Below, piece after piece: positions 11,787 to 21,252 of a stretch of DNA of 64,000 bases. The notes under the pieces are model-generated. The model saw only the letters and a list, made by a program, of their open reading frames with translations, ran no database searches and was not told the origin of the DNA. The stretch is from Acrocarpospora corrugata (lineage in GTDB: Bacteria > Actinomycetota > Actinomycetes > Streptosporangiales > Streptosporangiaceae): positions 1 to 64,000 of the forward strand of contig NZ_BLAD01000066.1 in NCBI RefSeq assembly GCF_009687845.1, in the 5' to 3' direction. The number at the start of each line of letters is the position of its first letter. The first letter of the stretch is position 1. The position numbers and the translations under genes are program-made.

Positions 11787-12961
11787 GACGAGTAGGCCGA
11801 GTTCTCGTGCACGTAGGCGGCGGTCAGGTCGGTGGTGTGGATGGTCGCCGAGTGCGGGCCCGCGGACAGGTCGACGATGATCGTCACGTCCCGGGGGCGC
11901 AGGTCGACCTTGGAGCGGTCGTCCCCGGCCGCGCCGCCCCGGCAGATCCAGATGCCGTTGATGGCCACGTTCAGCCGGTCCGGCTCGAACTCCGCGTCGG
12001 TGGTGCCGACCGCGCTGAGCACCCGGCCCCAGTTCGGGTCCTCGCCGTGCAGGGCGCACTTCAGCAGGTTGCTCCTGGCCACGGTACGGCCGACGTCGAC
12101 CGCGTCCTCGATCGACGCGGCCCCGACCACCTCGATCGCGATCGCCTTGCTGGCGCCCTCCGCGTCCACCAGCAGCTGGCGGCACAGGTCGGCGCAGACC
12201 TCGGTGACCTTGCGCTCGAACTCGGCCAGGTCGGGGCGGACCCCGGAGGCGGCGCTGGCCAGCAGCAGCACGGTGTCGTTGGTGGACATGCAGCCGTCGG
12301 CGTCCAGCCGGTCGAAGGTGACCGAGACGGCCCGGCGCAGCACCTGGTCGAGCTCCGCGGCGGTCAGGTCGGCGTCGGTGGTGAGCACGCTCAGCATGGT
12401 CGCCAGCGCCGGGGCCAGCATGCCCGCGCCCTTGGCCATGCCGCCGACCATGTAGCCGCCCTCGCCCCGGCGGAAGGAGATCTTGCTGACCGTGTCGGTG
12501 GTCCTGATCGCGTCCGCGGCGGCCACGCCGCCGTCCCTGGACAGCTGGGCGGCGGCCGTGTCGATGCCCTCAAGCAGCGGGTCCATCGGCAGCCGCTCGC
12601 CGATCAGCCCGGTCGAGCAGACCACGATCTCGCCGGCCGAGTCCCGCAGCACCTCGGCGACCTTCTCGGCGGTGGCGTGCGTGTCCTGGAATCCGGCCGG
12701 GCCCGTGCAGGCGTTCGCGCCGCCCGAGTTGAGCACCACGGCGCGGACCTGGCCGCCCGCGACGACCTGCGCCGACCAGAGCACGGGCGCCGCCTTGACC
12801 CGGTTCTGGGTGAAGACGCCGGCCGCCGCCCTGGACGGGCCGTCATTGACGACCAGGGCCAGGTCGCGGCTGTCGTTGGCCGGGTCGGGCGGGCCCTGCC
12901 GCTTCTTGATGCCGGCGGCGATGCCCGCGGCGCGGAAGCCGAGGGGGGCGGTCACGCTCAT
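11783..12961 (-). CDS. argJ: Ornithine acetyltransferase, bifunctional or monofunctional
   Basis: Moves the acetyl group from N-acetylornithine to glutamate, recycling the acetyl group; some members also use acetyl-CoA to start the pathway. The 392-residue precursor carries the self-cleavage site in [17 protein letters not shown], with the catalytic threonine at 188 in the Ala-Thr-Met-Leu motif, so it should mature into two chains. No argA-type gene is seen in the window, which would fit a bifunctional enzyme, but that cannot be told from sequence alone. The stop overlaps the argB start; 13 bases separate it from argC. Confidence 0.96.
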   Translation of the reverse strand: MSVTAPLGFRAAGIAAGIKKRQGPPDPANDSRDLALVVNDGPSRAAAGVFTQNRVKAAPVLWSAQVVAGGQVRAVVLNSGGANACTGPAGFQDTHATAEKVAEVLRDSAGEIVVCSTGLIGERLPMDPLLEGIDTAAAQLSRDGGVAAADAIRTTDTVSKISFRRGEGGYMVGGMAKGAGMLAPALATMLSVLTTDADLTAAELDQVLRRAVSVTFDRLDADGCMSTNDTVLLLASAASGVRPDLAEFERKVTEVCADLCRQLLVDAEGASKAIAIEVVGAASIEDAVDVGRTVARSNLLKCALHGEDPNWGRVLSAVGTTDAEFEPDRLNVAINGIWICRGGAAGDDRSKVDLRPRDVTIIVDLSAGPHSATIHTTDLTAAYVHENSAYSS

Positions 12962-12974
12962 CTGATGCTCTCCT

Positions 12975-14030
<1,056 letters not shown>

Positions 14031-14053
14031 TCATCTTCTTGCTACCCAACGAA

Positions 14054-14083
14054 AGTATGCACCGGGAAGCATGGGCATGCAAG
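14054..14083 (-). promoter_or_regulatory. arg operon promoter overlapped by an ARG-box-like operator
   Basis: On the minus strand, TTGCAT (14082-14077) and CATACT (14059-14054) are spaced 17 bases apart and read toward argC. The whole interval is filled by TTGCATGCCCATGC followed by GTGCATACTTT, two imperfect TGCAT-type half-site pairs like the ARG boxes known upstream of argC in Streptomyces. ArgR bound here would cover both promoter elements. The promoter boxes match the consensus only moderately. Confidence 0.65.
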
Positions 14084-14172
14084 CAGGATTTCACGTAGTG
14101 GACTCTGTGCCGGTTTTTGTGCCGGATGACAGCCGCGAGACGGGATCCTTGTGATCGAATCGCTTGGCTCGC

Positions 14173-14190
14173 ATACCTACTGGTCGGTAT
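14173..14190. promoter_or_regulatory. TetR-type operator upstream of the acyl-CoA ligase gene
   Basis: The 18-base site has outer arms ATACC and GGTAT with AC/GT inside, symmetric at 14 of 18 positions. It lies 34 bases before the ligase start. A possible promoter, TTGTGA (14149-14154) and CATACC (14172-14177), overlaps it. Palindromes of this form are usual targets of TetR-family repressors of fatty-acid genes; the regulator is not adjacent. Confidence 0.5.
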
Positions 14191-14223
14191 CGTGATATGT
14201 CGCCTTGGTGAGGGAGCCGTTGG

Positions 14224-15873
14224 ATGAGCATCACGAACGACCAGGTCCAGGCCCGGTTGACGGCCCCGGGGCAGCTGTTCGAGATGGTGGACGCGGGCGG
14301 GGGCGTACGGGCCTGGAAGCACGCGCCCGCGACGTTCCGGGCGCTGCTGGAGAACAGCGCCTTCCACGGCGACAAGGAGTTCGTCGTGTTCGAGGACGAG
14401 CGACTCACCTACGCCGAGCACTTCCGCCTCGCCGCCACGCTCGCGCACCGGCTGGAGGGCACGTTCGGGGTGCGGAAGGGCGACCGGGTCGCGATCGCGA
14501 TGAGGAACTACCCGGAGTGGATCGTCGCGTTCTCGGCGACGCTGGCCATCGGGGCCATCGCGGTGCCGCTGAACGCGTGGTGGACCCGGCAGGAGCTGGA
14601 GTACGGCCTGGCCGACTCCGGCGCGACCCTGGTGATCGCCGACGAGGAACGGGCGTCACGGCTGGCCGGAACCGGCATCCCGATGATCGTGACCCGCGCG
14701 GCGGACCCGTCGTGGACCCACTGGAACGACGTCCTGGGCGAAATATCGCCAAATATCTCCCTTCCGGCCGCTGATGTGCGCCCGGAGGACCCTGCCACGA
14801 TCTTCTACACCTCCGGGACCACCGGCCGGTCCAAAGGCGCGCTCGGCAGCCACCGCAACCTCGGCCAGGCGCCGATGTCCGTCGCGTACGCGATGATGCG
14901 CGGCGTGGCCCTGGCCGGCAAGGATCCGGCCGAATCCGCCGCGCAGCGCCGGAACACCCTGCTGACCGTGCCGCTCTTCCACGTCACCGGGTGCTTCGCC
15001 GTACTGATGACCACGATGTTCAGCGGCGGCGGCCTCGTCCTGATGTACAAGTGGGACGCACAGGCCGCGTTGCGGCTCATCGAGCGGGAGCGGGTCACCG
15101 TGATGAGCGGCGTGCCCACCAACGCCTGGCAGCTCCTGTCGCATCCGTCGTTCGGCGCGTACGACATCTCCTCCCTGGCCGGGATCTCCTACGGCGGCGC
15201 GCCCGCCCCGCCCAAACTGCTGGAGCGCCTCACCGAACTCCTCCCCGACCGGACGCCCTCCAACGGGTACGGCATGACCGAGACGACCGCCCTCGCCATC
15301 TACAACAGCGGCAAGAACTATCTCGCCAGGCCGGACAGCATCGGCGTGCCGCTGGCCGTCATGGACGTCAAGATCTGCGACCCCGCCGGCGCGGAACTCC
15401 CGCACGGCCAGGTCGGCGAGCTCTGCCTGCGCGGCCCGATCGTCATCATGGGCTACTGGAACCGGCCCGACGCGACCGCCGAGACCATCGTCGGCGGGTG
15501 GCTGCACACCGGCGACCTGGCCCGGGTCGACGACGAGGGCTTCGTCTACATCGTCGACCGCGCCAAGGACATGGTCATCCGGGGTGGCGAGAACGTCTAC
15601 TGCGCCGAGGTGGAGGCCGCCCTGTTCGAGCACCCGGCCATCGACGACGCCGCCGTCATCGGCATCCCCGACGACGAACTCGGCGAGCAGGTCGGGGCGA
15701 TCGTGAAACTGCGCGCCCCCGCCACCCAGGAGGAGCTCCAGGCTTTCCTGGCGAACTCGCTGGCCCTTTACAAGATCCCGGTACGGATCTGGTTCCACGA
15801 GACCGACCTGCCCAGGAACCCCGGCGGCAAGATCCTCAAGACCCAGCTCAGGCAGCACGTGCTGCGCGGCTGA
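14224..15873 (+). CDS. AMP-dependent acyl-CoA synthetase/ligase
   Basis: Adenylates a carboxylic acid, probably a fatty or aromatic acid, and transfers it to CoA. The 549-residue ANL-superfamily protein has the AMP-binding P-loop YTSGTTGRSKG at 195-205, the YGMTETT motif, the GELCLRGPIVIMGYW block, the hinge region TGDLARVDDEGFVYIVDRAKDMV and the C-terminal catalytic lysine in NPGGKILK. GAGG lies upstream of the ATG at 14224. It is divergent from argC across a 226-base spacer that carries the arg promoter and its own palindrome. The substrate cannot be read from the sequence; no partner dehydrogenase is next to it. Confidence 0.9.
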   Translation: MSITNDQVQARLTAPGQLFEMVDAGGGVRAWKHAPATFRALLENSAFHGDKEFVVFEDERLTYAEHFRLAATLAHRLEGTFGVRKGDRVAIAMRNYPEWIVAFSATLAIGAIAVPLNAWWTRQELEYGLADSGATLVIADEERASRLAGTGIPMIVTRAADPSWTHWNDVLGEISPNISLPAADVRPEDPATIFYTSGTTGRSKGALGSHRNLGQAPMSVAYAMMRGVALAGKDPAESAAQRRNTLLTVPLFHVTGCFAVLMTTMFSGGGLVLMYKWDAQAALRLIERERVTVMSGVPTNAWQLLSHPSFGAYDISSLAGISYGGAPAPPKLLERLTELLPDRTPSNGYGMTETTALAIYNSGKNYLARPDSIGVPLAVMDVKICDPAGAELPHGQVGELCLRGPIVIMGYWNRPDATAETIVGGWLHTGDLARVDDEGFVYIVDRAKDMVIRGGENVYCAEVEAALFEHPAIDDAAVIGIPDDELGEQVGAIVKLRAPATQEELQAFLANSLALYKIPVRIWFHETDLPRNPGGKILKTQLRQHVLRG

Positions 15874-16059
15874 TCAGCCCCGGAAGTCCTTCATCCACCA
15901 CTGGTGCAGGAATTCCTGAAGCCGTTCCGGCGCCGCGTCGGCGACCGCCTCGTATTCGGCCAGGAACCGCGGCCGCGCCTCGTCGGGCAGCTTCTCCAGC
16001 AGGGCTTCGCAGGCGAGTTGGTTAACTCTGTCGCGAATCTCCTGGTAAGTCCTCAGCAC
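15874..16059 (-). CDS. Small protein of unknown function
   Basis: A 61-residue, helical, charged protein that ends in an aromatic stretch, QEFLHQWWMKDFRG. Its stop codon directly abuts the stop of the convergent ligase gene. The GTG at 16059 has a GGTGAG-like site just upstream. I do not recognise a family; the even amino-acid use and the defined start make it more likely real than a shadow. Confidence 0.5.
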   Translation of the reverse strand: MLRTYQEIRDRVNQLACEALLEKLPDEARPRFLAEYEAVADAAPERLQEFLHQWWMKDFRG

Positions 16060-16252
16060 TCATCTCACCGGCCCCGGATCGTTGACGCCTCGAACTCTCC
16101 CTTGGCCACGTGTGAGTGGATGTGTGACATCTGACCACTGCGGCAGAGATTTCCGGATATTTCTGGATCAGCGCGCGTTACCTCGCACGTAATCGACCGG
16201 GAGCAGTGGTCGCGGCCAAGGTAGTGGCATCTACCGAAACAAGGAGCCGGAA

Positions 16253-16615
16253 ATGAGCGAGTACACCGCTTTGATCGAGCAGTACGTGAACGTGTGGAAC
16301 ATCACCGACGCCGGGTTGCGGGCCAAGGCCGTCGCGGAGGTCTGGGCCGAGGACGCGACCTACACCGACCCCCTGGCCGAGGTACGGGGCCATGACGACA
16401 TCGCCGCCGTGATCGAAGGAGCCCAGGCCATGTTCCCCGGCTTCGTGTTCACCCGCGGCCCGGTGCTGGACGCCCACCACGACGTCGTCCGTTTCAGCTG
16501 GCACCTCGGCCCCGAAGGAGCGCCGGAACCGGTCGTCGTCGGGTTCGACGTGGCCGTGGTCGCGGACGGCCGGATCACCAGCGTGTACGGGTTCCTGGAC
16601 AAAGTGCCCGGCTAA
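16253..16615 (+). CDS. NTF2/SnoaL-like protein
   Basis: A 120-residue cone-shaped alpha+beta fold of the NTF2-like superfamily, judged from the pattern YVNVWNITDAGLRAKAVAEV, then EDATYTDPLAEVRGHDDI, then strands ending in DGRITSVYGFLDKVPG. Such proteins are small enzymes, ligand binders or uncharacterised; no catalytic pair can be assigned. AAGGAG lies about seven bases before the ATG. It stands alone, with 193 bases of spacer upstream that include a perfect short repeat, GGTAG-TGGCAT-CTACC (about 16220-16235), possibly an operator. Confidence 0.8.
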   Translation: MSEYTALIEQYVNVWNITDAGLRAKAVAEVWAEDATYTDPLAEVRGHDDIAAVIEGAQAMFPGFVFTRGPVLDAHHDVVRFSWHLGPEGAPEPVVVGFDVAVVADGRITSVYGFLDKVPG

Positions 16616-16745
16616 GCGGTGGGCGTGGCGGCGACGGCCTGGGCGAGTTCCGCGGACAAGGGATACGGGCCTGGTAGACCGTAATGGATTCGCCGGTGAA
16701 GGCGGCGCGGATCTGCCGGTGCGGGATGTTCATCTCGCCGATCAT
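16612..16745 (-). pseudogene. DUF4291-type remnant, frameshifted and truncated
   Basis: On the minus strand, MNIPHRQIRAAFTGESITVY from 16733 matches the N-terminus of DUF4291 proteins, which begin with a similar RQIRA...TVYQA segment. After the QA the frame breaks near 16670; in another frame the sequence continues PYPLSAELAQAVAATPTA and stops at 16612-16614. Only about 40 of the usual roughly 200 residues remain. The stop overlaps the end of the NTF2-like gene. The family assignment is from memory of the motif. Confidence 0.5.
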
Positions 16746-16788
16746 GGTCAGCCGCGCCGCAAGCGCATAAAACTCGATCCGCCACAGA

Positions 16789-17406
16789 TCACCCGCGCCG
16801 GGCGTACACCTTCTTGACCTTGGCGACAGCCTTCTTGGCGTTCTTCACCGTCGTCGGCCACGTCGACTTGGTGCCGGTCAAGCCCTGGTAGACGACGACC
16901 GAACTCTTGTACGCGACGACGACGAACTCCGACACATAAGTGTTGGTATCAGCCCCCGGGAACCGAGCACTGTCGAAGGTCACCTCGAAGGCGTAGGTGG
17001 CATCGCCGAGGTTGGCGACCTTCTTCTTCTTGAACTCACTCCCCCGCCGGAAACCCACCTGCCCATCACAGGAGACGGCGACCTTCGACGCGGCGGTCTT
17101 GAGCTGCTTGATCGTCGCCGGACCACCCGTGAACACCTGCTGTAACCCGGAGACCTCGCCAAAGAACCAGGCCGAGGGCCGCCTCCCGCCGAACACACTG
17201 TCGTAGGAGTTCAGCGCATCCATGCAACGCGCCTCGTCCACCCTGAACGCGGACAGGAACGCTCCATCCAGATCCATCGTCAAGATCGCCACCCCCTTGC
17301 CGAGATCCTTGTCGGCCAGCAGGGCCCGCTTCATCTCCGCCTTCGTCAGCGGCGCCGCCGGCGCCCCCACCGCCAGCACACCCGTGAGCACCAGTTCCAT
17401 GATCAT
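16789..17406 (-). CDS. Predicted secreted protein, possibly PknH sensor-domain-like
   Basis: A 205-residue protein with a short hydrophobic N-terminus (MIMELVLTGVLAVGAPAAP) that looks like a weak signal peptide. It continues with an alpha+beta domain with two cysteines (in DEARCMDAL and VAVSCDG) and ends in a lysine-rich helix. Secreted actinobacterial sensor domains of the PknH extracellular type have a similar size and cysteine pattern, but this is only a resemblance. The ATG at 17406 is preferred over the upstream TTG/GTG frame because GGGAG lies six bases before it. It has no operon partner. Confidence 0.7.
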   Translation of the reverse strand: MIMELVLTGVLAVGAPAAPLTKAEMKRALLADKDLGKGVAILTMDLDGAFLSAFRVDEARCMDALNSYDSVFGGRRPSAWFFGEVSGLQQVFTGGPATIKQLKTAASKVAVSCDGQVGFRRGSEFKKKKVANLGDATYAFEVTFDSARFPGADTNTYVSEFVVVAYKSSVVVYQGLTGTKSTWPTTVKNAKKAVAKVKKVYARRG

Positions 17407-17753
17407 GGTTCTCTCCCGCCTCCGCGCATTCGGAAGACGAACGCTAGCGCCGCACAACCAGCATGATCAACGAGTACGCAGAATCTTCACAGGCACCACA
17501 CACCACACGATCCACGCCCCGGAGGGCAGGCGATCGACACCGCTCTCCGCTGCTAAGATCCCACACAGCTCGCGGTTGCGCCTAGGGCTCCGCGACGGCC
17601 CCGCCTCAGCCAACACAACCAGGGTGCCGTCGGACCGGACCGAGCGGCGCCAGGGCCGAGGCTTTCGGCCCCACACCTGACGGGATAAAACCCCTGAGGG
17701 CTTCCATCAGTCCGCCCACCTTTCGGCCGGGCCGGACACAGGGAGGTCCCTCC
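17407..17753. other. Spacer of about 350 bases with no supported gene
   Basis: The stretch separates the secreted-protein gene from the TauE unit. A 69-codon GTG frame (17467-17676, minus) exists but has a poor ribosome site and low-complexity arginine-rich content, so I do not call it. No repeat, tRNA or clear promoter stands out. Confidence 0.5.
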
Positions 17754-17810
17754 ATGAACCTCGTCACAGCCGTCAAACCCATATCCGCAGCCCAGGCGGC
17801 CCGGTCATGA
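17754..17810 (+). CDS. 18-residue leader peptide overlapping the TauE gene
   Basis: A short frame, MNLVTAVKPISAAQAARS, is preceded by GGGAGG eight bases upstream. It ends in TGA overlapping the ATG of the permease gene by four bases (ATGA). The permease ATG has no good ribosome site of its own, so translation is likely coupled to this peptide. It holds no run of a single amino acid that would suggest classical attenuation. Confidence 0.55.
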   Translation: MNLVTAVKPISAAQAARS

Positions 17811-18577
17811 CGGACCTCGTCACCATCGCGCTGCTGGCCGGCGCGGGGCTACTCGCCGGGGTGGTCGGCACCGCGGGCGGCATCACCTCCTTGATCTCCT
17901 ATCCCGCCCTTCTCGCGGTGGGCCTCCCCGCCCTGTCGGCGAACGTGGCCAACATCGTCGCGCTCGTCGCCTGCTGGCCCGGCTCCGCCCTCGCCTCCCA
18001 GCCCGAACTGGTCGGCCACGGACGATGGCTGCGCCGGTGGGTGCCCCTCTCGGCCCTGGGCGGAGCGGCGGGCTCGCTACTGCTCCTGTCCACACCACCG
18101 GGCCTCTTCGCCCGCGTCGTGCCCTTCCTGGTGGCCGCCGGTTCACTGGCACTACTCGCCCAGCCCTGGCTTACCGCCCGCCACCAGCGACACCGACGCG
18201 CCCACCCTTCACCAGCGAGCAGCGCGGTCCTCCCGCTGGGACTAATCACGATGTCGGTATACAACGGCTACTTCGGTGCCGGTTCCGGCGTGATGACCCT
18301 CGCCCTTCTCCTGATCACCTCCGAACCCCACCTGGCCACCGCCAACGCCCTGAAAAACATGGTCATCGGCGCCGGAACACTCCTCTCCGCCACCGCCTTC
18401 GCCGCCTTCGCCCCCGTCGACTGGACAGCCGTCGCACCCCTGGCACTGGGCATGTTCCTCGGCTCCACCCTCGGCCCCCGCATCGCCCGCCGCCTACCCG
18501 CCCCTCTCCTGCGCTGGCTGGTAGTCCTGATCGGCCTCGGCCTGGCAATCCAGCTATGGCTCAACCCAAACGGCTGA
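17807..18577 (+). CDS. TauE/SafE-family anion permease
   Basis: A 256-residue integral membrane protein with seven to eight hydrophobic segments in two similar halves. Each half starts with the family glycine motif: AGVVGTAGGITSLISYPALL in the first and YNGYFGAGSGVMTLALLL in the second. Family members export sulfite, sulfoacetate or other organosulfur anions, or import small anions; the substrate here is unknown. It is coupled to the short upstream peptide. Downstream lies a transposase fragment, which marks the edge of rearranged DNA. Confidence 0.88.
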   Translation: MTDLVTIALLAGAGLLAGVVGTAGGITSLISYPALLAVGLPALSANVANIVALVACWPGSALASQPELVGHGRWLRRWVPLSALGGAAGSLLLLSTPPGLFARVVPFLVAAGSLALLAQPWLTARHQRHRRAHPSPASSAVLPLGLITMSVYNGYFGAGSGVMTLALLLITSEPHLATANALKNMVIGAGTLLSATAFAAFAPVDWTAVAPLALGMFLGSTLGPRIARRLPAPLLRWLVVLIGLGLAIQLWLNPNG

Positions 18578-18600
18578 CCACCCCCACAGCGGATTCGACG

Positions 18601-18684
18601 CTCGGGGCGCCGCTGCTGATGGGGGACAACCTCAACACTCACATCTCGGCGCAGATGCGCGAGCTGATCGCCACCCGCCCATGG
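18601..18684 (+). mobile_element. Fragment of an IS630-family transposase
   Basis: Twenty-eight codons, including LLMGDNLNTHISAQMRELIA, match the DDE-domain segment around the second aspartate of IS630 transposases (usually WDNLNTH). The frame has no start of its own, and nothing else of the transposase is present on either side. No terminal repeats were found. It is a relic only. Confidence 0.7.
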
Positions 18685-18746
18685 TCGTACAAACATGCGA
18701 TTTCGCTAGGCTCTCAGCCGTCCTGTCTCGTCCTGAAGGGGTTCAC

Positions 18747-19255
18747 ATGGGCGTCCTATGCGACTACTACCGCGCCTCCGATCGAGACACGGCATTGATC
18801 GAGCCCGAACATCCACGCTTCGCGGAGGAATTGCCGCCTGGCATGCCGCAGTTCGATGCGGTGGACGCCAAGGGAATCGATCCCACGGTCATCCTCGGCC
18901 AGCTGATCGCGCAATCAAAGGTGTCCCCTACGACGTCCACATGTACGACCTCGTGTCGCTTTACCCACCGCCCGAAGGAGCCCCCGAAACCGACGAAGAA
19001 TGGGATGCTCTGCCCGAAGACTCGCCCTACCTTGAAGGCCCGGAAATCGCCGAGCTACCCGATCTCGTCCGGGACGCTCTTGCCGAGATCGGCGAAGAAC
19101 GAGTGGCTCAGCTCGCAGTCCAGTGGGCGCAAATCGAAGAGTTCCACGGGTATGCAGACCCTGAGGCGCTCACGACCGTGCTCCGCGACCTCCGCGACCT
19201 CGCCCAACGGGCCCAGAAGGAAGATCAGATGATCTACTGCTGGATCTGTCTCTAG
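18747..19255 (+). pseudogene. Frameshifted conserved hypothetical gene
   Basis: Frame one starts at 18747 with GAAGGGG upstream and encodes MGVLCDYYRASDRDTALIEP and onward to GIDPTVILGQLIAQ. Near 18905-18925 the reading must move by -1 to continue as KGVPYDVHMYDLVSLYPPPE to the end MIYCWICL. Together they give about 168 residues of a small actinobacterial family with the same ends (start MGVLCDY, end YCW.CL) that I recall only as hypothetical. A one-base loss is the simplest cause; no heptameric slippery site is present. A sequencing error cannot be excluded. Confidence 0.65.
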
Positions 19256-19447
19256 AGCTGCCGCGGCGCCACATACGGGCCAGTACCTACGGTCGCTACC
19301 CCGCGGCTGGACTACAATTGCGGCGGCTTCAGGACGCCTCCGGTCCGCGGGAATGGGCTCAGCCCACCTGGTCGTGTGCACGATGTGCCGTCATCGCTCT
19401 CCTTTCGGCCTGACCAAGCGGACATCAGGCAGACGAAAGGAGCCATC

Positions 19448-20983
19448 ATGCCAATTTCGGACATGCCTGCCCGGCCTCACCTGGACAGCTTCCGCCGGCA
19501 GGCCCGTGCACTGCAGCGGGCCGTTCGGGCCGGTGAGCCCGACGCCGTGGCGCGGGTCGCGCGTCACCATCCCGATGGAGTGTCCGGCGACGACAGCGGG
19601 CTGCAGCTCAGTGCGGCGCAGTTCGTCGTCGCCCGCGAATACGGGTTCGCCAGCTGGCCCCGGCTCACGCGATACCTGGAGACCGTAGCCGAACACGGCT
19701 GGGACACCGGGCTCGGTACGGCGGCTGTGGAGGATCCGGCGGAGGAGTTTTGCCGCCTCGCCTGCCTGACCTACAGCCGGGAGGACGGGCCGGGGCGCTG
19801 GGCGCAGGCCCGGCAGCTGCTTGTCCGGCATCCAGGCCTGACCGGGGCGAACATCTGGGCCGCCGCGGCGGCTGCCCGTCTGGACGACGTCACGCGGCTG
19901 CTCGCCGAGCAGCCGGAGCGGGTGGCCGAGCGGGGTGGCCCGTTCGGGTGGCGGCCGCTGTACTACCTCGTCTACTCGCGGTTCGACCCGGCCGTGCCGG
20001 CTGAGCCCGTGCGCACGGCCGCCCGGCTGCTGCTCGACGCCGGTGCCGACCCCGACGAGGGCTACCTCTTCGACGCCCTGCCTTCGCCGTTCACGTTGCT
20101 GACCGGGGTGTTCGGCCACGGCGAGCTGGGCCCGCGGCGTCAGCCCCGCCACCCGCGCTGGCGGGCGCTGGGCCGGCTGCTGCTTGACGCAGGCGCCGAC
20201 CCCAATGACGCACAGACCCTCTACAACTGCATGTTCTCGCCGGACAACTCGCATCTGGAGCTGCTGCTGGAGTACGGGCTCGGCACCGGCGACGGCGGCC
20301 CGTGGAAGGAGCGGATCGAAGGGCTGAGCACACCCGCGGAGATGCTGCGCCTCCAACTGCGCTGGGCCGTCGAGCACCACCAGCCCGCCCGGGTACGCCT
20401 GCTGGCCGAGCACGGCGTCGACTTCCGCTCGCCGTTCGAGGGCGACGGGCCCGCGTGGAGCCCCGGCGACGGCCGGACGCCGGTCGAGCTGGCCCAGCTC
20501 AACGGCGACACCGAGATCGCTGACTACCTCCTCGCCCAGGGCGCCGCACCGCCCGCCCCCGAACCGGTGCGCGAGCTGATCACCGCGGCGTTCCGCGCCG
20601 ATCGATCCACAGTGGACCGGATTCGCGCCGAGCACCCCGACGCACTGGCGGAAGCCCGCCGCAGCCGCCCCGGGCTCATCGTGTGGGCCGCGACCCAGGC
20701 GCCGATCGACACTGTCACGCTTCTGGCGGAGCTCGGCTTCGACGTGAACGCGTACGGGCGCGGTGACGCACCCGTCGAAGAGGCCTGGGAGACCGCACTG
20801 CACCACAGCTCCGCAGACGGCAACGCCGAACTCACTCGCCGGCTGCTGGACCTGGGAGCCGACCCCAACCTCCGGGACCAGCGCTTCGACGCGACCCCAC
20901 TGGACTGGGCCCGCCACTTCCACCGGCCGGCGACCGCCGCACTGCTCGAACCCATCACGGCACCCCCATCGAGCGGCGAATGA
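19448..20983 (+). CDS. Ankyrin-repeat protein
   Basis: A 511-residue cytoplasmic protein. The N-terminal 60 residues (PHLDSFRRQARALQRAVRAG) form a helical segment often seen before bacterial ankyrin arrays. The rest contains degenerate ankyrin units, clearest at LLLDAGADPDEG, LLLDAGADPNDA, TPVELAQLNGDTEIADYLL and LLDLGADPNLRDQ...TPLDWAR. Such arrays bind other proteins; the target is unknown. The start at 19448 has AAAGGAG seven bases upstream; an earlier frame opening at 19376 lacks this. A TACAAT box near 19313 could be its -10 element, but no good -35 accompanies it. The 192-base spacer upstream holds no gene. Confidence 0.87.
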   Translation: MPISDMPARPHLDSFRRQARALQRAVRAGEPDAVARVARHHPDGVSGDDSGLQLSAAQFVVAREYGFASWPRLTRYLETVAEHGWDTGLGTAAVEDPAEEFCRLACLTYSREDGPGRWAQARQLLVRHPGLTGANIWAAAAAARLDDVTRLLAEQPERVAERGGPFGWRPLYYLVYSRFDPAVPAEPVRTAARLLLDAGADPDEGYLFDALPSPFTLLTGVFGHGELGPRRQPRHPRWRALGRLLLDAGADPNDAQTLYNCMFSPDNSHLELLLEYGLGTGDGGPWKERIEGLSTPAEMLRLQLRWAVEHHQPARVRLLAEHGVDFRSPFEGDGPAWSPGDGRTPVELAQLNGDTEIADYLLAQGAAPPAPEPVRELITAAFRADRSTVDRIRAEHPDALAEARRSRPGLIVWAATQAPIDTVTLLAELGFDVNAYGRGDAPVEEAWETALHHSSADGNAELTRRLLDLGADPNLRDQRFDATPLDWARHFHRPATAALLEPITAPPSSGE

Positions 20984-21027
20984 GCGTGGCGCGGCGGCGG
21001 ACCGCGGTGGGCGCGGTGGGCGGGTTA

Positions 21028-21119
21028 CTCAAGCCCAAAAGCGAGAGCTCGCTCACGCTCAAGCCCAAAAACTGGAACGAGAGCTCGCGCCCAAAAAACT
21101 GAAGCGAGGGCTCGCTCAC
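21028..21119. repeat. Three degenerate tandem copies of a 30-base unit
   Basis: Copies start at 21028, 21058 and 21090. Each has a CCCAAAA(A) run followed by a CGAG(A/G)GCTCGC self-complementary core; the second and third also share AACTG. They lie in the 269-base spacer between the ankyrin gene and the NTF2-like gene. Each core can fold into a small hairpin, so the array may act in termination or be a family-specific intergenic repeat. No gene is visible in the rest of the spacer. Confidence 0.6.
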
Positions 21120-21252
21120 CCGGTCCCGCACACGCCGATGCGCCATGGTTCCGTAAGGCCTCGCGACCCCGGCGGTGATCTGGGCGTCCCTGGATGCTCC
21201 TGATCGCGATACGCCGACGCACGAAAACAGCTCAACGAACGGAGCCGGCACC

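Noticed and set aside
16140-16240. Short inverted repeats before the first NTF2-like gene (TCCGGA/TCTGGA and GGTAG/CTACC)
   Set aside because: Arms of five to six bases occur by chance at this composition; no promoter elements fit clearly around them.
17467-17676. A 69-codon GTG frame on the minus strand
   Set aside because: Weak ribosome site, arginine-rich low-complexity start and no recognisable family.
21028-21119. A possible CRISPR array
   Set aside because: Only three degenerate units, without unique spacers and without cas genes nearby.
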